Below, piece by piece: positions 1 through 7,292 of a stretch of DNA of 18,447 nt. This DNA comes from Anaeromyxobacter dehalogenans (lineage in GTDB: Bacteria; Myxococcota_A; UBA9042; DTJE01): assembly GCA_020722625.1 (NCBI GenBank), contig DYKK01000027.1, forward strand, positions 1-18,447, in the 5' to 3' direction. Each line of letters begins with the position of its first letter. Within the stretch, counting starts at the first letter, position 1. The translations under genes and the position numbers were made by a program. The notes under the pieces were generated by a model. It was given only the letters and a program-made list of their open reading frames with translations, did no database searches and had not been told where the DNA came from.

Positions 1-1
1 C

Positions 2-45
2 CACGTTGGACGCGATGGGCGACGCGTGACGGCGCACGTTGGACG
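2..45 (+). repeat. 11-bp direct repeat upstream of miaB
   Basis: CACGTTGGACG occurs at 2-12 and again, identically, at 35-45. The copies are 33 bp apart, about three helical turns, on the same face of the DNA and just upstream of the putative miaB -35 box. The arrangement could be a regulator-binding pair or chance. The window starts here, so further copies upstream cannot be excluded. Confidence 0.5.
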
Positions 46-55
46 AGCCCGGTCC

Positions 56-83
56 TTGACGCTTTCGGGCCGCCTGATGTATT
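56..83 (+). promoter_or_regulatory. Putative sigma70-type promoter of miaB
   Basis: TTGACG (56-61, 5 of 6 to consensus) is followed after 16 bp by TGTATT (78-83, 4 of 6). Transcription would start near 90, and the miaB ATG is at 93 with no Shine-Dalgarno in front. Together these suggest a leaderless or nearly leaderless mRNA. The boxes are visible; the start site is inferred. Confidence 0.5.
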
Positions 84-92
84 TCTGCCCGC

Positions 93-1535
93 ATGGACGC
101 GGCCATCCAGCCAGGGGACGACGCCCGGGACCCGGTTCCGACCCGGCGGGTGCACGTCATCACGTACGGCTGCCAGATGAACGTCCATGATACCCGCCGG
201 ATCGTGCAGGTCTTGCGGCCCCTCGGGTTCCAGGAGACCCCGGATCCGGCCCTGGCCGACCTCGTCCTCCTGAACACGTGCAGCGTGCGCGAGAAGCCGG
301 AGCGCAAGGTCCTGTCCACCCTCGCGCGGCTCAAGCCCCTCAAGGAGGCGAGGCCCGGGCTCGTGCTGGGCGTGTGCGGGTGCGTGGGCCAGCAGCACGG
401 TGAGGCCCTCCTGGAACGGGTGCCCTATCTCGACCTCGTGTTCGGCACGGACAACATCGCCGACCTCCCGTCTTTGCTCGCGTCCGTGGAGCACGGCGGT
501 CGGACGAGCCACACGCGACGCATGACGCACGACGACTACCGGTTCCTCGAGGCCGACCCGGCGGTCGAGGCCGGCCCGACCGCCTTCCTGACGATCACGA
601 AGGGTTGCGACAGGGCGTGCAGTTACTGCATCGTCCCCTACGTGCGCGGCCGCGAGGTGAGCAAGCCCCCCGAGCAGGTCCTGGACGAGGTCCGCCGTTT
701 CGTGGCGTCCGGCGTGCGCGAGGTGACCCTCCTCGGCCAGAACGTGAACTCGTACGGCCGGGACCGCCCGGTCGGATGCGGCTTCGTCGGCCTGCTCGAG
801 CGGGTGGCCGCGACGCCCGGCCTGTTGCGTTTGCGTTTCGTCACGTCCCACCCGGCGGACGCGGACGCGCGGATGATGGAGTGCTTCGCGCGCCTCCCCG
901 TACTCGCGTCCCACCTGCACTTGCCCCTCCAGTCCGGGTCCGACCGTGTCCTGGCGCGGATGCGGCGTGGATATACTATTTCAGAATATCTTCAGAAGGT
1001 CGAAATGGCGCGGGCCGCCCGTCCGGACATCGCCCTGTCCACCGACATCATCGTCGGGTTCCCGGGCGAGACCTCGGAGGACTTCCAGGCGACGCTCAAG
1101 GCGGTCGAGGCCGCGCAGTTCGACACGATGTTCTCGTTCAAGTACTCCCCGCGACCGCACACGGCCGCCGCGCGCCTGCCCAACGACGTCCCGGAGGCGG
1201 AGAAGGCCGCGCGCCTGCGCGACCTCCAGGCGCTCCAGGACGAGATCACGGCCGCGCGGATGCTCCGGCTGCTCGGGCGCGACGAGGAGGTCCTGGTGGA
1301 AGGCCCGAGCCGGAACGACGCCACCCGGGAACGGACGAGCGGGGGGCGGTTGGAGGGGCCAGTCCAGTGGATGGGCCGGACGAGCACGAACTACTTGGTG
1401 CACTTCCCGCCCCCGGAGGGACGGCCCGTGTCCCCGGGGGACCTGGTCGTCGTGCACATTGAAGAGGTCCTCGCGCACTGCCTGCGCGGGACGGTCCGAG
1501 GAAACGGGGAGGGTCGGACGCGAGGAAGTGGCTGA
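93..1535 (+). CDS. miaB: tRNA-2-methylthio-N6-dimethylallyladenosine synthase MiaB
   Basis: This is a radical SAM methylthiotransferase that adds a methylthio group to i6A37 of tRNAs reading UNN codons, in the cytoplasm. The 480-residue length is normal for MiaB plus a short N-terminal extension. The UPF0004 domain carries C27 in YGCQMN, a second Cys in NTCSVREK and a third in VCGCVG, the three ligands of the auxiliary cluster. The radical SAM cluster motif is C172-x3-C176-x2-C179, followed by the family signature PYVRGRE. STDIIVGFPGET lies further on, and a TRAM-like C-terminal region follows. The ATG at 93 has no ribosome-binding site and lies next to a putative promoter, so it may be read leaderless. 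An AT-rich patch at 969-998 departs from the gene's codon use although the encoded residues (GYTISEYLQK) fit the family. Confidence 0.97.
   Translation: MDAAIQPGDDARDPVPTRRVHVITYGCQMNVHDTRRIVQVLRPLGFQETPDPALADLVLLNTCSVREKPERKVLSTLARLKPLKEARPGLVLGVCGCVGQQHGEALLERVPYLDLVFGTDNIADLPSLLASVEHGGRTSHTRRMTHDDYRFLEADPAVEAGPTAFLTITKGCDRACSYCIVPYVRGREVSKPPEQVLDEVRRFVASGVREVTLLGQNVNSYGRDRPVGCGFVGLLERVAATPGLLRLRFVTSHPADADARMMECFARLPVLASHLHLPLQSGSDRVLARMRRGYTISEYLQKVEMARAARPDIALSTDIIVGFPGETSEDFQATLKAVEAAQFDTMFSFKYSPRPHTAAARLPNDVPEAEKAARLRDLQALQDEITAARMLRLLGRDEEVLVEGPSRNDATRERTSGGRLEGPVQWMGRTSTNYLVHFPPPEGRPVSPGDLVVVHIEEVLAHCLRGTVRGNGEGRTRGSG
969..998 (+). other. AT-rich codon-anomalous patch inside miaB
   Basis: Ten consecutive codons encoding GYTISEYLQK have 9 G/C in 30 bases, and eight of ten third positions are A or T. 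The flanking miaB codons nearly all end in G or C. The patch contains TATACT (972-977), a good -10 match, but there is no matching -35 (949-954 is TCCTGG). TCAGAA occurs twice, 5 bp apart. The protein is uninterrupted and family-like, so this is a silent anomaly. Confidence 0.75.
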
Positions 1536-1626
1536 CGCGAACAGGGGATTGCGTGCCCAGGGGAGCGGTGACGCACGTGGGACGCGCTCCTGACATGGGG
1601 CGGGTTCCTGGAGAAGGGAGGGGCGG

Positions 1627-2109
1627 ATGCCGGTGCTCGTCCACGTCTTCGGGCTGATCACGGACGAGGAAACAAAGACCCCGGTCGTGATCCTCCGGGC
1701 CGTGGAGGGCGAGGAGACGCTGCCCATCCAGATCGGGATCGCGGAGGCCACGGCCATCCTGGTCGCGCTCCAGGGGACCTCGATGCCCAGGCCGATGACC
1801 CACGACCTCCTGGCCGCCGTGATCCAGACACTCGGGGGCCGCCTCGAGAAGGTCGAGGTCGTGGACCTCCGAGAGGGAACGTTCTACGGCGTGCTTCACG
1901 TCCGACGGGGGCGCGGGGTGGTCCAGATCGACAGCCGGCCGTCGGATGCCATCGCGCTCGCCCTGAGGGCCAAGGCCCCGATCTACGTGGCGGACGCCGT
2001 CTTCCAGAAGGCCCAACCGAGCGACGTGACCGAGGCGAGCCGCCAGCACTGGATGAGTTTCCTGCACGCGCTCGAGTCCCTCGGGGAAAAGAAGGACCTG
2101 GTGGACTAG
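1627..2109 (+). CDS. Bifunctional nuclease family protein (BFN/DUF151)
   Basis: This 160-residue protein belongs to the BFN (DUF151) family. Plant members have RNase and DNase activity; bacterial members are poorly characterised and often lie near miaB. The recognisable core is V-x-L-R-x-VEGEETLPIQIG (about residues 20-37), then RPMTHDLL (55-62) and the signature DSRPSDAIALA (102-112). The core fills most of the chain, and no UVR-type C-terminal extension is present. The ATG at 1627 follows a purine-rich GGGAGGGG site at 1616-1623. It is the first gene of a five-gene run in which every gap is 12 nt or less. The molecular role in this organism is not established. Confidence 0.93.
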   Translation: MPVLVHVFGLITDEETKTPVVILRAVEGEETLPIQIGIAEATAILVALQGTSMPRPMTHDLLAAVIQTLGGRLEKVEVVDLREGTFYGVLHVRRGRGVVQIDSRPSDAIALALRAKAPIYVADAVFQKAQPSDVTEASRQHWMSFLHALESLGEKKDLVD

Positions 2110-2113
2110 GAGG
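2108..2113 (+). promoter_or_regulatory. Shine-Dalgarno site fixing a TTG start for pssA
   Basis: AGGAGG overlaps the last two bases of the upstream TAG stop (2107-2109) and lies 8 nt before TTG at 2122. No ATG or GTG is as well placed. The next in-frame ATG lies inside the conserved N-terminus. Confidence 0.8.
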
Positions 2114-2121
2114 CCGGGGCG

Positions 2122-2931
2122 TTGTTTTTCAAGGCCAAGGACCTGATGACGGTCGGGAACATCGCGCTCGGGATGGGCGCGGTGCTCGTGGCGATGGAGG
2201 GCATGGACGCGCAGACCGCCGACGAGGCCGCGGTCCACGTGTTCTGGGCCGGCGTCTGCATCCTGGGCGCGTTCTTCTTCGACCTCTTCGACGGAAGGGT
2301 GGCGCGCCTCCTCGGCCAGATGAACCGCTTCGGCGCGGAATTCGACAACGTCGCGGACCTCACGAGTTACTCGGTGGCCCCGGCCTTCGTCCTGTACCTG
2401 GCCTTCCGCAAGGTCGCCGTGCTTCCCGGCGCCGACGAGGGGTCGTGGCTGCGGCTCGCGGTCTGTGTCCTCGTCGCCCTCATCCCCTCGGTCTGCGGCT
2501 GCATCCGGTTCGCCCGGTTCAATGTGCGCCGCCTCGACATCCCGGGGTACTGGATCGGGTTCCCGCGCCCGGCCGCGGCCCTGATGATGGTCTCGCTCGT
2601 CAACTCCCACCTCTTCGCAAACTCGGGGATCATGGGGTGGGCCGGAGTGGCGCTTGTGGTCTTCCTCGGGTTCATGAACCTCTCGCTCGTCCCGTACATC
2701 AGCCATCACGAGCGGAAGTGGTCCTGGCACCTGAAGGTCATCCTGAACATGGTCTGGATCACGGTCGTCGTGGCCTTCGTGGGAGGCGTGATCCTGGACG
2801 TGATGCCCGCGCGGACCGTCTTCGACGTGGTCCTCCTGTGGCTGTCGTTCTATCTGTTCGTCCAGTGGACCGACATCCCGGAGGCGACCCGCCGGGACAT
2901 CGCGCGGCTCACGGCGGACTGGAACCGGTGA
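2122..2931 (+). CDS. pssA: CDP-diacylglycerol-serine O-phosphatidyltransferase
   Basis: This integral membrane enzyme condenses CDP-diacylglycerol with serine to give phosphatidylserine, the precursor of phosphatidylethanolamine. The full CDP-alcohol phosphatidyltransferase motif is present: D57-G58-x2-A61-R62-x8-G71-x3-D75-x3-D79. The chain is 269 residues with several hydrophobic segments, among them 10-25, 41-56, about 110-135 and two or three further ones to about 255. Length and topology match the polytopic (Bacillus/archaeal-like) PssA rather than the soluble E. coli type. No decarboxylase gene (psd) is adjacent. The start is TTG, chosen for a perfect SD 8 nt upstream. The gene is 12 nt from the nuclease gene before it and 10 nt from the exported protein after it, so it is probably co-transcribed with both. 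Confidence 0.92.
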   Translation: MFFKAKDLMTVGNIALGMGAVLVAMEGMDAQTADEAAVHVFWAGVCILGAFFFDLFDGRVARLLGQMNRFGAEFDNVADLTSYSVAPAFVLYLAFRKVAVLPGADEGSWLRLAVCVLVALIPSVCGCIRFARFNVRRLDIPGYWIGFPRPAAALMMVSLVNSHLFANSGIMGWAGVALVVFLGFMNLSLVPYISHHERKWSWHLKVILNMVWITVVVAFVGGVILDVMPARTVFDVVLLWLSFYLFVQWTDIPEATRRDIARLTADWNR

Positions 2932-2941
2932 GAGTCGTCGC

Positions 2942-3358
2942 GTGATCGGTTCCCCGGCCATCCCGGATGGACCCCTCGTTTCGCGCCGCGGTCTGCTGGC
3001 GTGGGTGGCGGGTGGGTGGCTGTTCTGGACCGCGCTGCGCCCCGTGTCGGGCCTCGCGGCGGCCATGCCCGCACCCCCGGATCCGACCACCCCGCGGTTT
3101 CCCGGGGAGCGCATCCGCGTGTGGTGGCCGCCGCTACTCGACCCGTCGCGGGCGCGCGTCCTGGTCCTGCGGGACGGACGGCCCGCGGGTGCGGCCCCCG
3201 TCCGGCCGCCGGCGGGGCGGTGGTGGCGCTTCCTGGAGGTCGAGGCCCGGCCCCCGTCGCCCGTGCGACCGGGTCGCTACGACTTCATCCTGACGGTGGG
3301 CCCGGTCCACACGGCGCTCGGGGGCTTCCGGATCGCCGCGTACCGCTTTGGGTGTTGA
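2942..3358 (+). CDS. Small exported protein with twin-arginine signal, function unknown
   Basis: This 138-residue protein is not recognised. The N-terminus has S-R-R-G-L-L at 14-19, then a hydrophobic run (residues 18-32) and small residues up to about A41, which looks like a Tat or Sec signal peptide. The mature part, about 97 residues, is rich in Pro, Arg and Trp. It has short strand-like stretches (RIRVWW, ARVLVL, YDFILTV) that suggest a small beta domain, and it ends in Cys138. The GTG start at 2942 has only a weak purine stretch upstream. No in-frame ATG precedes residue 42, which would lose the signal. The stop lies 4 nt before the VWA-like gene, so translation is probably coupled and the two proteins may act together outside the membrane. 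Confidence 0.6.
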   Translation: MIGSPAIPDGPLVSRRGLLAWVAGGWLFWTALRPVSGLAAAMPAPPDPTTPRFPGERIRVWWPPLLDPSRARVLVLRDGRPAGAAPVRPPAGRWWRFLEVEARPPSPVRPGRYDFILTVGPVHTALGGFRIAAYRFGC

Positions 3359-3362
3359 CGGC

Positions 3363-5063
3363 ATGACCCGCGCCGGCCCCATCGTCGTCGCGACCCTCCT
3401 CCTGGGCGCGTCCGGGCTCGCGCGTGCCGGCACCGGCGACCCCGAGTGGCCCCAGGTCAAGGTGGATCGCGTGGAGGCGTGGGACCCCGGACGCTGGCGC
3501 ATCCTGGTGACCGCGCTCGGGGAGGGGGGACAGCCGATCCGGATCCTGGATCACGGGCTCGACGTGTACCTCGCGCCGGGACACGAGGCCGTCAACCCCC
3601 TGGGGGCCTCTCCCCTCACCCGTTTCGAGGGAGACGTGGCCGCGAAGGGGTTCTCGGGGAAGATCCGGCCCATCGGGAAGTCCGACGTGGCCCAGGCCGT
3701 GGTGATCGTGGTCGCGTCCCATGCCGACGTCGCCCCGGACGTGCGCGAGGTCTTGTCCCAGGCGATCCAGACCCTCCTGAAGGGGCTCAGGAAGGACGCC
3801 CGCGTCACGGTCCTCCTGTACGGGGACACGATCCAGGTCCTGTGGAGCCCCGACGGGCAGCGCGGCGAGTGGCGGGACTTCAACGAGTACCAGAACTGCC
3901 TGGGCCGCCTGCGGCGCGAGGCCGCGGGCGAGCGCCCCGACGGGGCCGGCCTGCCGTGCGGGGGACTCGCGGAGCAACCCGACACGGTCCAGGGATGGAT
4001 CAGGGTCTTGCCGCCCGGGCAGGGGTTGTTCCCGCGCCTCTTCGGGATCCGCGAAGCCGAGGAGGTCCGCAGGGAGGCCGAGAGCCGGGGCCACAGCGTG
4101 CTGGAGCGCCGCCGGACCGACGAGTCCTTCGAGTCCTTCGAGCCCTTCGCGACCGGGGCCGTCGAGGCCGCGGCGCGCCTGCTCATGGCCGGGTCCGAGC
4201 CCGAGGCCGAGCGCCTGATCCTCCTCCTGTCGGACGGGCGGGACGGCTACCTGCGGGTCTCCGACCTGGCGAGCGACCACATCGGCCGCAATCGGGCCTG
4301 CACCGAGAAGGCGAAGTCCTGCGCGGCGCGAGCCGGGGAGGGGTGGGCGGGCCGATCCGATCCGGGACGCGGCCGGGGGACTCCCGCGGACGACCATGAA
4401 GGCGGCTCGTCGGAGTGCACCCGGGAGGTCCTGGAGTGCGCGATCCCCCGGGTCGCGACGGCCTTGCGCCGGCGCGAGGACGTGGTGCGCGAGTACCTCG
4501 TCATGCTCGTGCAACGATTGCGGGCCGCGGGCGTGCGGGTGCACGCGATCGCGCTGCCGGGGACGGACGAGGTCGGGGCCCGGCGTCTTCAGGCCGTCTC
4601 CCTGAAGACGGGCGGGACGTTCCGGTCCGCCGGGAATGTGGCGCTCCTGGCCAAGGACACTCCCCAGGCCCTGGCCGACGAGATGAAGTCCCAGGTCGTC
4701 GTGGTCCCCCCCGTGGGTCTTGACCCGGGGCGGGAGTATTCCCTGGCCGTGGCCCTGGCCGGCCCGGAACGGGTCACGTCGGCGCCCTATCGGTTCCGGA
4801 CGGGGTCGCGCGTCTTCTTCTTCGAGCGTCCCCTGGCACGCGCACGGGGGTACGTGATCTCGAAACTCGGGCACGGGATCGGCCCGCCGGTGTTCTGGGC
4901 CGCGGTGGTCGTCGGGGGGCTCATGGCCATCGCGTTCGTGTGGATGATGGGCAAGGGGATCGTGGGACTGGCGAAGCGGCTCGTGAAGAAGGGCGGCGGA
5001 AAGGTCCCCAAGGCCCCGAAGGCCCCGGGCAAGGTCCCGACCCTGAAACGTCCCGGGAAATAA
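3363..5063 (+). CDS. Exported VWA-like protein with C-terminal membrane anchor
   Basis: The chain is 566 residues from ATG 3363; an upstream in-frame TTG at 3348 overlaps the previous gene and is less likely. Residues 1-22 form a signal peptide. A von Willebrand A-like fold is suggested by strands VVIVVAS (113-119), RVTVLLYGD (147-155), LILLLSDGRD (285-294), VRVHAIALPG (391-400) and the late GGTF motif (417-420). The DxSxS metal motif is not intact: SHAD follows the first strand. Two CX6C motifs (C313/C320 and C352/C359) plus C179 and C199 give six cysteines on the exterior, possibly three disulfides. Residues 506-530 form a transmembrane helix, followed by a basic Lys/Pro tail (KAPKAPGKVP). 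The VWA assignment rests on pattern, not on a search. The neighbours suggest an envelope role with the downstream hydrolase. Confidence 0.72.
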   Translation: MTRAGPIVVATLLLGASGLARAGTGDPEWPQVKVDRVEAWDPGRWRILVTALGEGGQPIRILDHGLDVYLAPGHEAVNPLGASPLTRFEGDVAAKGFSGKIRPIGKSDVAQAVVIVVASHADVAPDVREVLSQAIQTLLKGLRKDARVTVLLYGDTIQVLWSPDGQRGEWRDFNEYQNCLGRLRREAAGERPDGAGLPCGGLAEQPDTVQGWIRVLPPGQGLFPRLFGIREAEEVRREAESRGHSVLERRRTDESFESFEPFATGAVEAAARLLMAGSEPEAERLILLLSDGRDGYLRVSDLASDHIGRNRACTEKAKSCAARAGEGWAGRSDPGRGRGTPADDHEGGSSECTREVLECAIPRVATALRRREDVVREYLVMLVQRLRAAGVRVHAIALPGTDEVGARRLQAVSLKTGGTFRSAGNVALLAKDTPQALADEMKSQVVVVPPVGLDPGREYSLAVALAGPERVTSAPYRFRTGSRVFFFERPLARARGYVISKLGHGIGPPVFWAAVVVGGLMAIAFVWMMGKGIVGLAKRLVKKGGGKVPKAPKAPGKVPTLKRPGK

Positions 5064-5072
5064 CGGGGGAAC

Positions 5073-7283
5073 ATGGGGAGGATCATCATCGCAGGGCGTC
5101 CGCGCGACCTGCCCCCGGACATTCCGGTCACCACCTTTCTGGACCCGGGGGGGATGTCCTTTTACCAAGAATACGGCGCGGTCACCACGGCCCGGATGTA
5201 CACCAACGACCTGAACGAGAGCGCGCCCCACGTGAGGCCGAGGCGCCTGCCCCCCCCGTTGCAGGGGCGGGCCGGGCTCGGGGGCGTGGGGTGGTCCGAG
5301 GCCGGGGAGGGGGACCCGCTCAAGGCCTTGCGACAGGTCATCCACACGGTCGTCCTCCACCACGACGGCGCCGTGTCCAGCCGAGGGTGCTTCCAGACCT
5401 TGCTGGCCCGCGGGCTCTCGACCCACTTCATGGTGGATGCGGACGGCCACATCTACCAGGCCACGGACGTGGCCGATGAGGCGATGCACGCGGCCGGGGT
5501 CAATGCGGTCAGCGTGGGGATCGACCTCAACAACCCGGCGCCTAACCTCGTGAACGCGCAGCCCTCCGAGGCGGCGGCCGGAGGGCGGACGGTCTCTCCG
5601 GACCGGGAGATCAACGGCGCGGTGTTCCGGTCCTACAACTACACGGAGCCGCAGTACCGGTCCTTGATCGAGTTGCTGCGGGTCCTGTGCGAGGACCTCG
5701 GCATCGAGCCCGTGTTCCCCGTGGGCGAGGATGGGGGCATCCTGGACTCGGTGTTGCAGGCCCCGCCGCCGGCGGAGTTCCGCGGGATCCAGTGCCACTG
5801 GCATTCCTCGGCGGGCAAGTGGGACCCGGGACCCGGCCTGGACTGGGAGCGCATCCTGGCCGGATTGCGGGCCGAGGAGGCCACGGTCCCCGCGATCCCG
5901 GTCGGGGTGGCCGAGGCGCTGGCGAGGGCGGGCGCGGAACGGCTTGGCCGCGAGGTCTGGGCCTCGGAGGAGGCGGCCCGCCGGGCCGTGACCTCGGCCA
6001 TCGGAACCGAGGAGACGGGGGAGCGCCTGCTGGACGCCTTCTGCCGTGCGATCGAGCGACACGCCGGGGGCGGCTACTACCCCATGGGCGTCAACCAGAC
6101 GTGGCACGGCGGCATCCACGTCCCGGTGCAGCCCGGAGCCATGGTCCGCCCGATGCTCCCCGGAGACCTCGTCGCGGCCCACCTCGTCCCGAAGGGATCG
6201 TGGCCGGAGCTGGGGAGCAACAACTTCGTGCTCCTGCGCCACCGCATCCGCCTGCCGCCACGGTTCTCCGTCCCCGAGCCGGCCCCGACCCAGCCGGGCG
6301 CGCCCGCGGCCGAGAACGTGCTGACCGTGTTTTCTCTGTACATGCACCTGGACGGGGTGGACTGGGGCGCCCCCCCCGCCACCGGACTGTTCCAGAGACT
6401 CGCGGCCCACGCCTCGAACGCGGTTCCCCCGAGCGAAGGCCCGAAGGGGGCCCTGCTCGAAACGAATCCCAAGACCCACCAGGTCGAGGCCCTGAAGAAG
6501 GGGTACGTGGGCCTGTTCTCGCCGGCGGACGACGAGAACGCGGCGATCCGGTTGACCCCCCGGGACGAGTTGTGGCGGGTCGGCGAGTTCGGCCGGGGCG
6601 AGGACCGCCGGCCCGTGCTCCACGTCGAGGTCTTCGCAGACGCCTCCTACGCCGAGGCGATGGAACTCTCCCTGTATGGGAAGTACCTCCAGGTCGGACC
6701 CGACGAACCCGAGTCCACGGACCTCGTGGTGCGGTCCCGCTCGCTGCTCGCCCTGTTCGGGGATCCCCAGGCCTTCGAGCCTCCCTACCGGACCGTCAAG
6801 ACCCTCGGATCCTCCCAGATCCGCGGGTTTTTCGAGGAGGACGACCGCGACATCCTGAGGATCCGCGCGGCCCTGCGCCGCATGATCACCCGCCACGTCT
6901 CGGAGTGGTCCGACCAGGTCCGGTGGGTGGACACGCTGATGAAGGCCCAGGAGGAAGAGGACTGGGTCCGGCGACTCGGTCAGGGCGCGTCCGGTGCATC
7001 GTGGGTCTTCACGGACGAGGTCCGCACGTATCTCCAGTACCTCTGGCTGACCGAGAACGTCGCGAAGCATATCGGCGCGCAATGGGACCACGGCGTGTTC
7101 ACCTATTTCCACCCGATCAGCTTCCTGCTGTGGTGGCTGTACCGCCGCTCCGCGGTCCGCGGCAAGACCCTGGAGCAGATCCTCCAGGAAGTCGGAGGCC
7201 AGGACTTGTCGCTTCGCCGCGGCGTCACCTCGCCCCTGGACGAGGTCCTCGACCTGCCGGGCGAGGGCGAGTGGGAGATCTGA
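5073..7283 (+). CDS. Two-domain peptidoglycan hydrolase: amidase_2 plus M23-like, no signal peptide
   Basis: This 736-residue protein has an N-terminal amidase_2/AmpD-PGRP domain (about 85-265). H96-H97-D98 provides the first zinc ligand, MHAAGVNAVSVGIDL resembles the WHAG/SIGIE region, and CHWH (241-244) with GKWDPG (248-253) supplies the second His, the catalytic Lys249 and Asp251. Such enzymes cut the MurNAc-L-Ala bond. Residues about 325-525 resemble a LytM/M23 peptidase: H345-G-G-I-H349, a GSNNFVLLRH strand, YMHL (423-426) and LHVEV (516-520). The usual HxxxD is HxxxH here. Residues 540-736 are a Trp-rich region, with YFHPISFLLWW at 678-688, that I do not recognise. No signal peptide or lipobox is present. 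It starts 9 nt after the VWA-like gene. It could be a cytoplasmic recycling enzyme, a secreted effector or a lysin. Confidence 0.83.
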   Translation: MGRIIIAGRPRDLPPDIPVTTFLDPGGMSFYQEYGAVTTARMYTNDLNESAPHVRPRRLPPPLQGRAGLGGVGWSEAGEGDPLKALRQVIHTVVLHHDGAVSSRGCFQTLLARGLSTHFMVDADGHIYQATDVADEAMHAAGVNAVSVGIDLNNPAPNLVNAQPSEAAAGGRTVSPDREINGAVFRSYNYTEPQYRSLIELLRVLCEDLGIEPVFPVGEDGGILDSVLQAPPPAEFRGIQCHWHSSAGKWDPGPGLDWERILAGLRAEEATVPAIPVGVAEALARAGAERLGREVWASEEAARRAVTSAIGTEETGERLLDAFCRAIERHAGGGYYPMGVNQTWHGGIHVPVQPGAMVRPMLPGDLVAAHLVPKGSWPELGSNNFVLLRHRIRLPPRFSVPEPAPTQPGAPAAENVLTVFSLYMHLDGVDWGAPPATGLFQRLAAHASNAVPPSEGPKGALLETNPKTHQVEALKKGYVGLFSPADDENAAIRLTPRDELWRVGEFGRGEDRRPVLHVEVFADASYAEAMELSLYGKYLQVGPDEPESTDLVVRSRSLLALFGDPQAFEPPYRTVKTLGSSQIRGFFEEDDRDILRIRAALRRMITRHVSEWSDQVRWVDTLMKAQEEEDWVRRLGQGASGASWVFTDEVRTYLQYLWLTENVAKHIGAQWDHGVFTYFHPISFLLWWLYRRSAVRGKTLEQILQEVGGQDLSLRRGVTSPLDEVLDLPGEGEWEI

Positions 7284-7292
7284 GCGGACCGG

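Noticed and set aside
3285..7112. Very long antisense open frame (1275 codons) opposite the VWA-like and hydrolase genes
   Set aside because: It mirrors GC-rich codons of two well-supported genes, is dominated by Arg/Gly/Pro/Asp/His and shows no domain motif.
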